From assembly GCF_000247815.1 (NCBI RefSeq), contig NC_021677.1:7766447-7830446 (forward strand): 64,000 nucleotides of DNA. The letters run 5' to 3'. The stretch's first letter is position 1; each line of letters starts with the position of its first letter. Positions 1 to 16,532 of the stretch are shown one piece after another. The notes under the pieces are model-generated. The model had not been told where the DNA came from. It searched no databases and saw only the letters and a list, made by a program, of their open reading frames with translations. The stretch is from Ficedula albicollis (taxonomy: Eukaryota; Chordata; Aves; Passeriformes; Muscicapidae). Both the position numbers and the translations under genes were made by a program.

Positions 1-3355
<3,355 letters not shown>

Positions 3356-3396
<41 letters not shown>

Positions 3397-3398
3397 TG
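3356..3398 (+). repeat. TG dinucleotide microsatellite
   Basis: About 17 TG units run to 3388, followed by one TA interruption and four more TG units. It is a typical vertebrate CA/TG microsatellite. The alternating purine-pyrimidine sequence can adopt Z-DNA, and the locus is likely to be length-polymorphic. The CV-repeat and HT-repeat peptides read through it are by-products. Confidence 0.95.
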
Positions 3399-6363
3399 GC
3401 TGCAAGGACACACATGTATGAAAGTGAGACAGTGATCCCAACCAACTTTCTAAGCCAGTGGGAGGGAAGGATTACCACAGGATTGGACCCCATATGTTTA
3501 ACTTTCACACAAACTTCAAATGAGATATGCTACATCAGACCCAAGATAGGGGTGTTCCTATTCTTATTGACCCAAATCACTTTAAGCCTGTTGAGTGCTG
3601 TTCTCTGGAGAAAAGATTTAAATTACACTTGGAGAATGTTTCTTGTAATACTAAGTCCAGTGTGCTTTTTGAAGAAATAGTATTTCCTTCTTGGACCACA
3701 ATGAGCAAGTCCAAGGTCAGACAAATCACATGTGGTAGAACAGGTTGCAGTGTGAAGGGCTCATACGGTCACAGAGATTTTTGTTTTTCAGCTCAAGGAA
3801 CTTAGCTATTTGTCTGTGAATACAAAACCTATCTTCTTATGCTAATAATTGATGTAATTTCATATACTCACAACTGTGAAGCCAAAATCCATCAGCTAAA
3901 AAAAATTTAATCTACCTATCCTATAAAAGACAGATCATTACTCATACAAACTTTATAAACTGAATCACAGCCAGATGAATAATAAAGAAGAATTTTCAAA
4001 TTTGTTCTCTTGTATGGAAGAAAATACTGGAGATTGGAAAAGTAAATGTAAAGCTGTTCTCAGTGAATGTTAACCTATAAATGAAGCACTGAAGATTCCC
4101 AACATCAATATATATTTTCCCACCCTGTTCATTCTTGCCTTACCTTGGAGGCATATTGAGAAATTAAATTGCTGGGATGGTTCTGCCTGATACCCTTTTT
4201 GTGTGTTTCACAACTAGAAAGTGAAAGGCTCAGCAGGTTAAATACCAGCAGAGTAAAGTATTTTATTCAGATATCAGTTGCAAAGATCGGGGAAATGCAG
4301 TGAGGCCTTTCAGTCTTCAGTGCCATGGGAGAAGAAAAACGATACAGCAGAAGTGTGTGGTAACACAAAAAGAATGTTATCTCAGCGGAGGGGAAAATAT
4401 TTTCAAATGCATAATTGCAAACACATACCCTCAGCAGCTAACCCAGAGCCCTCTCAGACTGCACAGCTAAGAGTTTGGAAAGTGGCCAAAAGTATCAGTT
4501 TGATACTTTTTTTCATCACTATCAGAGTGATGAAAGAGAGAGAAAGAATAGCATCAAATATGATTGATAATAAGTATTGCTTTCTTTGATTGGTTTCTGC
4601 TCCCCCTCCCTTTTCCATCTCATTCTTCTCTCAAGTTCACTAAGAAAAATGTCAGATCTGCAGTCCATCTAGCAACACATGCTTGCATGTGAGATGTGCT
4701 TATAGGAAAACACCTGCTCATTGCACATACCTGCTTAAACTCCTAATAGCCACGAGACTCCTACAGATCCACTGCAGTTAGGGGCTGTTTGCTGCAGTAC
4801 AATTATTTGCGACCCTGCATGGCTCGTACCACACAGGCATTGTTCCACTTTATGTTATCTGGTTACTTTGCACAGCCTCCCTCGTGCTGCTGAGCATCTA
4901 CAAAATCCCCACATGGATTTCTAGGGACTCTGACCTGAGAGTGTTGGTGCTGTCACTGTTTCTGGTCCATAATTGTCCTCCCTCCCCTCTTTATTGTGCA
5001 CACTGTCTTTATATAAACACATTGAGGAAGATAAAAGGTTTATGATGGCAACACAATTGAGTTTATGGTTCCTTTCACACACATAGATGTTACCTCAAGT
5101 ACAGACCAGTCAGAATGAAGACCTTGGAACTATAGGGCACTTTCACATGTGAGTTCAAACCATTACTAAATCCTCACAGGAATTGTGGCCAATGGGCAGG
5201 GACTAGGCCATGCTTAGGCCCATGAATTTAACAATATTATACAGGCCAGGACCTGTAAACAATGTACACAGTCACTTTATATGTGCACGCATGTTACAAA
5301 ATCAGTTCTTTGCATCAGGATTTTGCAGCCCATGGGGATGATATTTACTAGAACCACTTACATGAGCAAGACTTTATTGCAGGAATAAAAGGCAGATCAT
5401 GCCACAGGAATTCCAAGAAAGAAGCTTGTGGATGTTACTGGTGAGTAATGAAATGGGAGGGGGAAAAAAATGAAAAGGTATTGATTCCAAAGCAATACTG
5501 AGAAAATGAGAAATTTTGCAGAGAAGGGACAAGGCAGCTCTGAGCCATGACAGATATTAGGAGGTGAAAAGAGGAGAGGGAGACCACAGCAAAAGGAAAA
5601 GCAAAGAAATAGGCCTGAGATGACTTGCAAAAGAACTAGAAATTATCAGAACTAGAGCAAGATATTGTAGATCTTTCTGTGGTACAGATGAGCAAAAAAT
5701 CACAATAATTCAAGAGGGAGACAGGCATGATGATGAAATTGGCCATTAAAGCAGACCAAGAAGATACAGGAGACCAGGCAGGATATGAACAGGTAGTAAA
5801 TATTTTTGCAACAAGCAGAGAGGGTGGGAGCATTGTTAAGAAAGCAAAAATGATCCACAGTAGTGAATTCAACAACCCCCTTGCAGATTTGATAAAATCA
5901 GACTTAACAAGACGTGGTGGTGAGTTTGGTTCTTTAATCATTTAGCCATCTAGCTAATCCTGCATCCAACATCTCAAAATCTGCAATAATCAGACGCTGT
6001 CTTGGCAAGCCTGAACAGTTGGGCAAACAGCAGATTAGGAGTATGTGATGAATGCATCACACTACATAACTCTGCAAGGAAAATGGGTGACGGAAGGCAT
6101 GAGGGCATATATGATGATTTGAGTCACAAGAGAAACCTGTACCTTAAAACGGGAAAATACTACAAGGAGAATGAAGAACAGGAATGTGGGCAAAAGAGTA
6201 TAGAAATTGTAATCTGGGTAATGTACATGTGGTCAGGAAAGATGCAGAAAGCTGAGATAGAAAGAAAGGGGCAGACACATCATGGGGGACATGCTCATTA
6301 TTTTTGACTGTGCATTATTTTGTCTGACAGTTACTGTAGTGGCAAAAAAATTCACACTTAAAC
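3399..6363. other. Gene-free stretch, nothing recognised
   Basis: The sequence is AT-rich and apparently single-copy. The best frames are about 100 codons and unrecognised. A small inverted repeat with 7-bp arms and a 2-nt loop lies at 4676-4691. Purine-rich patches occur at 4530-4550 and 5460-5600. No repeat family was identified. Confidence 0.55.
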
Positions 6364-7081
<718 letters not shown>

Positions 7082-7901
7082 TTTGCACATGTAACAATGA
7101 TTCAGCAGAGGCTGGTGGTGTGGGCTGTCACAGTATACAGTGAGATATTTTTTTGGTTAAACCTAAGATTATTATGGTAGAAAGATAAATAGTATTCATG
7201 CTGCTTCTGGGAGATTTTTCTGTCTCCTATTTAGATAATATGTGATGACAGGTTGGTAACTGCCCGTGAAACATATGCTGGTGAACACTGAGATCTATCA
7301 TTTTCTCTGAAAGGAAAAAAAAATCACCCATTGGTTTTATAAATATAACCAGGAAGCAGCTTTGTGGACTTAAAAGAGATCAGCAACAGCCTCTGCACCT
7401 CAGAGGTTGGTTCTGGGTGATGTTTTAGGTACATAAAGTCTAGTAAGGTTGATCCCAACCTGAAGAATACAAGATCATTTACTCCTTGAACAATATGCAG
7501 GGAGACTGAAACAGAAGCCCTACCTCATTTTGAAAGTAGTTTGGATGGATGCAAATAAAACGCAGGGGCTGCAGCAGCCTTAAAATTCAGGATATGCACT
7601 GTCTAGCCTTTCCTTTAGACCTGAACCCTCATTTAGGATAAATAAATTGTTATTTGAATTATTTTTAGGAGCTCCCTAAATAACCACTTATCCAAAGGTC
7701 TGCTACATTTTTCATCCAATTCTAGCCCTCTTTTGACACATTAATGACATTATTGCTCTTTTGAACTGTGCAACAGGAAAGTCCATTGCAGATGGATTGC
7801 AGACACTCATTTATGTAAGAAATTAACTCAATTTGGAACTGTCAGCTCAACTAAATCAAAGTAGAAGCAACATATAAAGTCAATGTCTTACCTGGGTAGT
7901 C
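7082..7901. other. Gene-free stretch, nothing recognised
   Basis: The sequence is AT-rich, without long open frames and without recognised repeats. Confidence 0.55.
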
Positions 7902-7944
7902 AAAAAAAAAAAAAAAAAAAAAAGGGGGGGGGGGGGGGGGGGGG
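7902..7944 (+). repeat. A22G21 compound homopolymer
   Basis: Twenty-two A (7902-7923) are followed directly by twenty-one G (7924-7944). This is a smaller version of the A-rich to G-run junction at 6390. It may be a real A-to-G compound homopolymer or a small filled gap. Its modest length makes a genuine tract more believable than for the three giant runs. Confidence 0.9.
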
Positions 7945-8673
7945 AAGACTTTATGGGGCTTTAATGATCACTTTTGCAAAAGACTTTAGCAAGGGCAGGG
8001 CTTTGCTCACTAATAATTGCCACACTCTCAATAAATGCTTGAAAGTTTGTGGATAGAAACCACAGGTAGAAATATTCAAACAGACAACTACAAACTAGTC
8101 ACTAGCAAATTGGTATAAATTATCATATAATCAGAGAACAAATAATAGTAAAAATGTGTGAAATTATTCGTTTGCAAGTTACAATTGCTCTGTGATGGTG
8201 TAGCCACCCAGATACTTCACCCATACTAGGGCTGCTAAGTGCCTGGAGAAAGTGCTCTAGCTGACTGAGCATTCAGAAGGATTTTTACTGGAAAGCTTTG
8301 CAGAGCATTCATATTCACAAGAAATGTAGAGGTACTTTGGGCCAAACATCTTTAAAATGTTCAGACACTCTAGAACTGACAAAAATTTCCACAACTTGTT
8401 CCCTCTGCATCAGCTCCAGCCTTTGAGATGCATTAACATTTCAGATTACCCCCATTACTTGAAAATGCCCTCCTGTGAATTAACACAGTGAGATGGGGAT
8501 CACTTTACTGACATTTCACATGTGTTTTCCTAATGCTGCCACAGTTGCAAATCAAAGGTTCAATTCTTTGTCAGCTTGAGAAGAAAATAGAAAAATACAC
8601 AAATAAAAATCTCTGAGCAGCTTCGCTCTGGTCTTCTTCAAAACCCAGAAATGTCTGAGATGTCTTCCCAAGG
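7945..8673. other. Gene-free stretch, nothing recognised
   Basis: Ordinary AT-rich, apparently single-copy sequence. No repeat or gene was identified. Confidence 0.55.
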
Positions 8674-8709
<36 letters not shown>

Positions 8710-8730
8710 AAGAAGCAAAAAAAAAAAAAA
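8674..8730 (+). repeat. A34 and A14 homopolymer pair
   Basis: A run of 34 A (8674-8707) is separated by a short GAAAGAAGC spacer from a run of 14 A (8717-8730). It could be the tail of an old retroposed sequence. However, I recognise no SINE, LINE or processed-gene body upstream, so I call only the homopolymer. Confidence 0.9.
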
Positions 8731-8731
8731 G

Positions 8732-9371
8732 AAAAGGAGCTCCTTGGAATAAACAATCCCTGAAGGGGGAGGAACAAGTGTGGTGGGCAGAAAAAGAACT
8801 CCATGTAGCTGAGATGAAAAAAATGTGTCCTGTGAAATAGGAAGAAAAGGGGAGGGGGCAGTGGAGAGGGCAGCAGACAACTCTGACTTGCTCACTCTTT
8901 CCAGGCTTTGTATTTATTTCTGTCATGGATCTGAAATGGCAGGCAGCAGACTTTGTAGAAGTGCCTTCTGAAACGAGGTAAATAATGGACCCCAGATGCC
9001 CTTGTTTCCTTCTTTATTCAGTCTAGGCCTTCAAAGCTGTTTTGCAGTGTGAGGTATCAGGGGGAGGTAGAGTGCTCTGTTAACAAGATTTCAATGAGCT
9101 TTGGAAGCAGGTCCAGGGAAACTGCTGGAAATGTTTCAGACATACAGTACCTTTGGGCTTTTCTGACCCATGTGCAGTGAGAAAACAGGGTACAGAGGGT
9201 GTCCTGATTTTTAAGAAAACACCATCTAACCCATATGTAAACAACAGCAATGCTTTTGTATGCAGGTGATCCCTTTAATTCAGCATCATCAAAGCATCTA
9301 AAATATATTAAAGCATTAAGTTAAAGAACACAGCTACAAACTGAAGCTCAGACAGTTTTGAATATGTATTT
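8732..9371. other. Gene-free stretch, nothing recognised
   Basis: The open frames that reach into this stretch from the A runs encode poly-phenylalanine on the opposite strand and are spurious. No repeat family was identified. Confidence 0.55.
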
Positions 9372-9417
9372 AAAAAAAACAAAAAAACCAAACAAACAAC
9401 AAGTAAACAAAAAAAAA
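9372..9417 (+). repeat. A/C-rich low-complexity tract
   Basis: A runs are punctuated by one or two C residues and a single GT. Similar tracts occur at 21578-21605, 51053-51254 and 56821-56845, and a reverse-complement version lies near 58641-58705. Confidence 0.8.
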
Positions 9418-9754
9418 GCACACCGTAAGAAACTGGCCAGCCAGGGCCATGAAAACAAGGATTTGAACTCCTCATTTCCCTGGTGCTTCCCCATGAGGCA
9501 AGATTTCCTGCCCACTTAGCAACAAACTGCATTTCACTTTTGCTTTGAGACCCACCCTAAACATTTATCTGCGCATATTTCTGAGATTCTTCAAGATTCA
9601 CCCTCAACCAGGAGCCACAACCGACGCATCCAAACCCTTCCATTTTTTTGCTTGGGTTTAGCATTGCCTGGCAGTTTAAATCTAAACTCCACAGACCACA
9701 CCCATTCCTAATAACTGTCTTTTGCCTCCACTTTCTTGCTTTTGTTGACACTGA

Positions 9755-9758
<4 letters not shown>
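9418..9758. other. Gene-free stretch, nothing recognised
   Basis: Apparently single-copy sequence between two A-rich tracts. The 74-codon and 64-codon minus-strand frames in it are unrecognised. Confidence 0.5.

Positions 9759-9789
<31 letters not shown>
9759..9789 (+). repeat. A31 homopolymer
   Basis: Thirty-one A are followed by GGG. No retroposon body was recognised upstream. The tract sits about 50 bp before the CpG-rich block. Confidence 0.9.
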
Positions 9790-9792
<3 letters not shown>

Positions 9793-9840
9793 ATGTTTCA
9801 AGTTACCATTCTTTCAGCTGTCACTCTCCCCATTGTTGAC

Positions 9841-10235
9841 AGCAGCCGCTCTATATTTACTCTAGCAGCATTACATCCTGTGCGTGGATGCTCTCTGATG
9901 TTTCCGAGTCACGCCGGGTAGGAGGATGCATTGTGAGCCGCATCCTTTCCTTCGCTCCGTCCTGCGTTTTCTGGAGCGAGCTGCCTCACCTTAAAAAAAC
10001 ACAACGGCACCACCTAAAGGACACATTCCGCACACAGGGAGCCTCGCTCGATGCATTTCTCCCTCCCATGTGTGCCTATGAGTGCACGAGCAACAGCTCT
10101 GACAACACTGAGCCCGGTGGTGGCAATATTCATTTTCTCAGGAACTGGCACGGCACGGAGCTTATTCATGATTATAAAATCATGCGTACAGGAAGAGACA
10201 TCCATATTTTTATAGCTCCTCTGATAAAGCTGTAA
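9841..10235. promoter_or_regulatory. CpG-rich non-repetitive block, possible regulatory element
   Basis: By my count 9841-10200 holds 19 CpG dinucleotides in 360 bases, far denser than the adjoining several kilobases. There is no recognisable repeat and no recognisable protein: the 115-codon + strand frame has no known motif. The right part carries A/T-rich motifs, including a TATA-like stretch near 10206-10215 and an inverted repeat around ATGATTATAAAATCAT. This combination suits a distal enhancer, or the promoter of an unannotated transcript, that stays unmethylated in the germline. This is inference from composition alone. Confidence 0.35.
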
Positions 10236-10470
10236 CAGAAAAGACAACTGTTAAAGCAGCTGCCCCTTTTCTTTGCATTCAACACGATTGTAGCAGGCAT
10301 GCCTAACATAATTTGAGAAGTTTTAGCGAAGATTAAATATAGGAAGAAAGTCTCTTGCCAACAGAATGGTCCATATAAATCTCTAAGAAAAAACATGTGT
10401 CAGAATACAAGAATTTAAAAGGAAGAAGGGATAGGAGATCCTTTCATTACATTGTGTCGAGGTAATACAG

Positions 10471-10488
10471 CAGCATGTATACATGCTG
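10471..10488. repeat. 18-bp perfect palindrome
   Basis: The sequence CAGCATGTATACATGCTG equals its own reverse complement. It can form a cruciform stem, or it can bind a dimeric factor symmetrically. No known function can be assigned. Confidence 0.85.
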
Positions 10489-10623
10489 TATATATGTCTT
10501 CCCATATGTTAGGCAATGGCCTTAATATCCCAGAAGAAGAGGGGAGATTCTAAGAACAAGTTGGACTTGCTGTCCTTTCTCAGCATCAGTTACAGCTTTT
10601 ATAGTTCATTCTCTTAGATAATT

Positions 10624-10652
10624 TTTGTGAAAGCATGAAGTGCTTTCACAAA
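10624..10652. repeat. Hairpin with 12-bp perfect stem and 5-nt loop
   Basis: The left arm TTTGTGAAAGCA (10624-10635) is the exact reverse complement of the right arm TGCTTTCACAAA (10641-10652), with the loop TGAAG between them. The stem is too short for a microRNA precursor unless pairing continues with mismatches outside it, and beyond one further A/T position I do not see that. Confidence 0.8.
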
Positions 10653-13600
10653 TGAGGATAGACATAACATAGGCTCTTCCTAAAAAATGTAAAAGAATTT
10701 GATCATTTGGAATGTCCATTTTTCCAAGGCAAACCAAACTATTTCAAAGCTAATACAGACAATAGCCTACTAGTGGTTTCAGTTCCATTATATATTCATC
10801 CAGGTTGCTCTATTCACACCAGCAAAATTGAGGAGAAGAAAAAATCTAGTCCTTTAAAACAACATTTGTGTATAAATATAACAGAGAGAGATCAAATTAT
10901 GAATGGCAACTAGTTTTCAAATGCTTATGACAGTGAACCTACAACACTGGTCTGCTCTGTGCTTTGGTTTTAAAAAGGGAAGACTAAGACACAATCTACT
11001 GATAAAGACTAAAGTAAGGGTGAGGGGCATCAACCAGTTCCAAATGTTGTCAACAAGTTCCGGAGATTTTCTCTTGACAATCTGAAGTCTCTGCCACAAG
11101 ATACATGCAGAAAGCTTCTTAATTGCTTCAATTTGGTTACTAGTTGGAAATATTGCATGAGAAAAACTGCTTCTTGAGAGCTGAGGAGAGAGGACAAAGA
11201 TTGATTGGGCATAAAGAACAAACTACTCCCTACCCTTCAGGTCAGCATTGGGAGAACAGCGTGGGGAATGGCAAGCTGTAACTGCTGCTCAGCTCATAAA
11301 TAAGAGACTTTGGTCTCCCAGAGAGCAAAATGAGGAGGAAGTACCTTTCAAGGCTTGTGTTTTAAACATTGTTTCCAGAATAAAGTGAAAGCACAGCCTT
11401 TGAAAATATGCCAGTTGCCCAAGAAGGATATGCCAGCCTTAAATATAGCCATCAGGGCCCAGATACTCAACAGAACTCAACTACTCACATGCATTTCCAA
11501 ATCAGATGATTGGAGTTCCTGAATGGAAGTTGACAACAACTGCTGAGTGCTCAGCTCCTTGAAAAATCTAGCTTGGAGATTAATAGCTTTGCAGTGCTGA
11601 GCATACATTTGCCATTTACTCAGTGTCTCTCATAATTTACAGTATTAATTGCTTGAGTCTAATAAACGCTTTTGGGAAGCTGACTATGAGTTTTCCCACT
11701 TTATAGGTAAAACAAATGCAAAAGTACCTGCTCTAACAATAAATCAAGAGTAAAAACTTCCACAGACTCACATTTCCTCAGTCTCCTCCTTTTGCATTAA
11801 ATAGTACACGTAGAAAGGTGAATATTTTCAAAGACAGCAACAACCTGAAGGCTGCAAGCACGACTAAAAACGCACATAACTGACACACACATAGATGAAA
11901 GATCCAGCCGTTCCCTACATAAATTTGAAGCTCTGTGCTCGTTCACAAGACAGACTGTCTGTTAATAACTCCAGCCTATATGATTATTCTGACCCTTCAT
12001 TACATCTCTGTCTGAAGAGGACCTTGACATTATTAAAGGAAAAAGTTACCAAAAAAATTTGTGAAGGGTGTAGTGGGTGGCAAACCTACCATATAGGTGG
12101 GGAAATGGGGCAGTGGTGGTGTGCTCTGCATCTTTTTGGAGAGCATGTAAAGGAAAATGTCAAACCTCCTGAAGCTTCAGCCATGCACTGCCACAGCTTA
12201 TAAAACCAATTCCAGCTACATCCCCCAAGCACAGTTTTCCTAACACTAAAGGGCAGCAAATCAACTGACAAAACCTTGCAAAGGGGACCATAAAATATTT
12301 TTTTCATTTCAATTGGAAATTAGGCAGATAGTTAATAAAAAATTGGTTACCTCAAGAGACAGGGAATACCTGCCAAACTCTGCGTGGAAGGAACATTTTT
12401 GTGCCAGTGTATAGTGTATCCATTTTTTAAAGTGATTATAAAAGCCCATCGATTCAAATTGTCTTTTGAGGAATTTAGGTGAAGATCTCCCTAGGTAATG
12501 GTCATCACCTTACTGATATGCTCTTTAACTTTTTCGAATTGTCAACTCAGCAGCAGCTATGCTGCCAAGCCCTGTAGTTTTTCCTAAAGCCAGTATCTTG
12601 TTAAAGTTTGTAAGATTTCAATAGAGTAAGAATCCCAGGATTTGGTTTTCAAAATGTCTTGGAGTGCACAATATGCAAAGCTTACACTGCAAACATTCAA
12701 TTAGAAAAATAGCAAGGCATTAAAAAAAAAATAAAATTAACTGCTGTAGTCACTGACATCAAATGTTTAGAGAAAAGCCTTAGAAATGTTTATTCTCCCA
12801 GATTAGATGGAATTCTAATCAGTGTTTATTGGAGAGAAGAGATGGAGCGTGCTATGTCTTATTCTTGTTTCCTGTATCCGCCTTTCTCTTAAAAGTGCTA
12901 AGCAGGGCTGCAGGGATTATGGTGCTGAGGGAATTCTTGCCACTTTCCTTCTCTCTCTCTATTTAAACACAACTCTTGGCAGGCCTCGGTCACATTGTTT
13001 GTGTAGCCAGGACAAGAGGGTGGAATTCTGGAACACGTTCCAGCCCACATTCCGGATTTTCCTATAAACTAGCCCCTGATTTTAAACACACGCCTCTGTG
13101 AATTACCTTTGTGCTGCTACGCCATTTGGAAATCTGTTTCAAACACTCCTTGTAAATTAAAATCTTATTCAGCTTGAGTTCCAGTCAAGGTATTTCTTCA
13201 TGGTGAATAATCTGTGAAAAAAGCAGTGTTTGGTTTTGCAGGAAAAATAACAAAAAATAAAGAGGGGAGGGTATGAAAGAGGAAGGAGAAATGGCTCCAA
13301 ATCAGCCAGGGAGTATGACATCTCTCCCTCTAAATGAACAATTTTAATAACTGTCTGTGTTGATTGCATAACAATTTATACAACTGGACTTCATTGCTTG
13401 TCTTGTCAGACAACTGGCCTACCCTTTTGTGATGCAATTTGCATATCTATCTTTTTTGCACCACCAAGTAACAGGCAAAAAATTTCAGCAGTCATTTGCC
13501 TGACAATTGGATGTGTTAATTTGCAGCTAAAAAAAGTACAAAATGAAGGTCAAACTGAGGCAGTCAAAAATTCAATGCCTGCTTTCTCTTACTCAGCTGA

Positions 13601-16396
13601 TTGTTGCACAAAGATCAACATTGCTCAATCTGGTGTGTGTACTTTCAGCTCAATAAGGGACTTTCATTCATCATTCACAACTTGCTTCATTATGAAAGTT
13701 GAACTATATCTTTAACACAAACCACACTTCCTTTGTCCTGAATGAAAGATCTGCCTGGGCACACTGGAGAACAGGCTCCTTGTTGGTGCAATGTTATCAC
13801 ATGCACTGGGGCCAGTATCTTATATTTCACAGCCCACAGCACAAACTGCCCATGGAGAACAAACTTCCCATATAGAACAGGCTAGTCAAGCAGAACATTT
13901 TTAATTAAATGATGGAGGGAAAGGAGCTTTCTGTCTTTTTACAAATGTTCCTGCATCTTCTTTCATGAAGCTGCTGATGCATATTAGGACCTGCACTCCC
14001 TGCAGGCAGAGGCCTCCAGGATAGCATCTGCATACCCTATTAGAAACTCATTAACTGGTGTAACTTCAGCTGCACACTTCCATGCCTAAAACTTTCTTGT
14101 TAGTTTCTGTGTTCCTTTACTTCCCTTATAGTCACTGTCCTTTTGACTGTTTTTCCATCCTTAAATACTGTTTGGAAAGGATATTGTGTTCTATGTTCAG
14201 ACACTCCCCAACCAGCCAAGGGAAATCCAAGTAAGAAACCATAACAAAACATGGATGTTACAAGATACCACTTTTCTCCTTAGCTTATAACCATTTCAGG
14301 TACTGAAAGACACCAAAAACAGGCTGTCAGACAGGAGGCAGAACAGGAGAACAAGGGAGGGTGTTAGGAAAGAAATAACAAAGTAAAAAAGACAAGGGAC
14401 AACCTACTTACATTTGTCAGGGCAGGCATCTTCTGTGAGTATGAAGGCTCTCTAATGAAGTTAGAATAAATTCAAGAAATGCCTGTAGTGTCCAGATGTA
14501 GAGCATGGATTTCATCTCACTGGATTTCACAAGCCACTTCTGACAACTAAGATAAGATATGTCAACACTCTTTGCTTGTAGAGTTTTAGCACATCAAATG
14601 CATTTTGTATCTTAGCAAAGTCTCATCTTCCTGCTCCTCTGCAAGCACTTTTCTTAAGGTTAGCTGGAAGTAGTATTAAACATAGGGCTGGAGAAGAGTG
14701 AGTGGGGAGCCACACTTTCAGGATCCATTCCCACCCTGCAGCCAAAGGACCTGTTTCTGGTTCACGAACCCAAAAAATGCAAGAGACACTGAAGTCCCCT
14801 CTGCTTTCCAAGCTGGTGCTGCTTGGTTACTGCCCATCCAAAGTCCCCTCCTGCACAGTGTCACAGCATAAGTGCTAAGTGATAGCCTGAGAAAACAAGT
14901 CACACGTGTAGTGCCATGTTGAATAATACCCGTGTGCCCCTCTTATCTCTCCTGCTCCTTTCCTCTACTGCTGAGAAACCATTAACACACTCAGGGCTAT
15001 GAGGGGCAGAACAACAGCAGAGGAGGAGAAGGATTTCAGGTGACCTCCTGAACTCTCCCAAGCTGATGAATAGCAGGCACTGGAGTAATCTGATGTGTTA
15101 TCCAAGAGCAGCTTCATAGCTACTGTCTGGCCCAGCCTATGCAGATCACAATTTTCCAGGGAATTTCTATCCTCTACCTGACTTGGATAGCTCCAGTATT
15201 AGCAAGGGAGAAGATGGAAGGCAGCCTTGACTCTTATTTGCAAGCACAGAACAAGAGTAAACACTTTCAAATTAAAAAAAAAATATATATGAAGGGAAAG
15301 GTAAGAGAAATGGTATGGAAAAATTTTGGAACTAACTCTAACAACCTGCAAAAGAAAACGTCTAGTCAAATACGAACATTTACAAGCTGAAGCAGTTATT
15401 AGTTATCCAGTTTTTGCAACTGAGACAATAAAGATCTTCATAAAATCTTGAGAACGCATACAAATCTTGGACATCTGAGCACCTCATTAGAGAGGAATGT
15501 TGGATAACATTAAGCTGTAAGTAAAGCCTCAAATTCTAGTTAGCTTCCTTACCAAGTCTGAGGTTTTCACAAAATGTGTATTTTCTTTAATTCCTCAGTA
15601 TCAATGACTCCCAGGAACTTTCTATTTAAAGGTAGACTGATTTCTGGTCTGCTACAATTTTAGTACACTTCTATTAAAAACCTCCCAGCATTTTCAGAAA
15701 TTCAAAAGAGCCCCAACGCCAGAAATATCATATGGTGGCTACAGAAGATTGCTAGGTCTTGAAATGACAAAACAGTTTTTTAATGATTAACAGATTTTTA
15801 ATGATTAAACAGCTTTTTTCATATCACTGGATATATTTTCAGTTCAGCAGCAACAGCACACTTCTAGTAGCAAACTCCATATAAGTGGAAAACATACAAA
15901 GTACACAGAAGCTAAGAATCTTCCAACCCTTGACATACAGGTATGCTAGTTTCCTCATTAAGACTAGAATTATAAAATTGGCAGTTCCTATAAACAAGCA
16001 TTTATCAAAGAGGGATCTGTTTGTGTCGAGTGGGTAAAAGAATTGGTATTTAAATTTTCTGCATGTATTTTTGTGCTTTGTCATGCGTTTAGCATCAATA
16101 TATAATTAAACTAATTTCTGTAATCAAATGATAAGAACTATCATGTTTAAAAGAATTGCAAAAGCTGTGAAAGACTCATGATAGCAGAGTTCATGAAAAA
16201 TTAAGTCCTACATATAACTCCCTGCAAAGATTAATTTCAGTTATATGCCCAAATTTATGGGCAATTTATGCCCTATTTAAGTCATATTCCACGGTGCATT
16301 TACAATCAGTCCTTTGCAGTGCTGATTTAAAATTAAACCAGACACACAAGGACTTTTCATTTTAACTTAAAGAGCTAATGCTTTGGAAAAATGATG

Positions 16397-16532
16397 GAAA
16401 ACCATCACTGGAAGATTTTAAAAGCAAGAGAGACAAACATCTGCAAGGCATGATGGAGATATAATTGATCCCACCTTGGGGCAGAGGGATGGATTATAAG
16501 ATCTTTTGAGGTTTCTTCCAATCCTATTTTTC
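16397..16532 (+). mobile_element. Old CR1-type LINE fragment, 3' region
   Basis: The order of motifs fits the 3' end of ancient amniote CR1 copies: ACCATCACTGGAAGATTTT, then AGAGACAAACATCTG, then a CCTTGGGGCAGAGGGATGGA segment, then the typical end that turns to GATCTTTTGAGGTTTCTTCCAATCC. The copy is diverged and lacks any coding capacity. The assignment is from memory of CR1 consensus patterns; a RepeatMasker run would settle the subfamily. Confidence 0.7.

Larger units (their letters stand above)
10240..16396. other. Gene-free stretch, nothing large recognised
   Basis: About 6 kb without a supportable gene or a repeat family that I recognise, apart from the palindrome and hairpin listed separately. 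A small near-duplicate of a TTTTTAATGATTAA motif lies at 15775-15812. The open frames are at most about 105 codons and unrecognised. Confidence 0.5.

Noticed and set aside
8674..8730. Poly-A tail of a processed pseudogene or SINE
   Set aside because: No retroposon body or target-site duplication could be found around the A runs.
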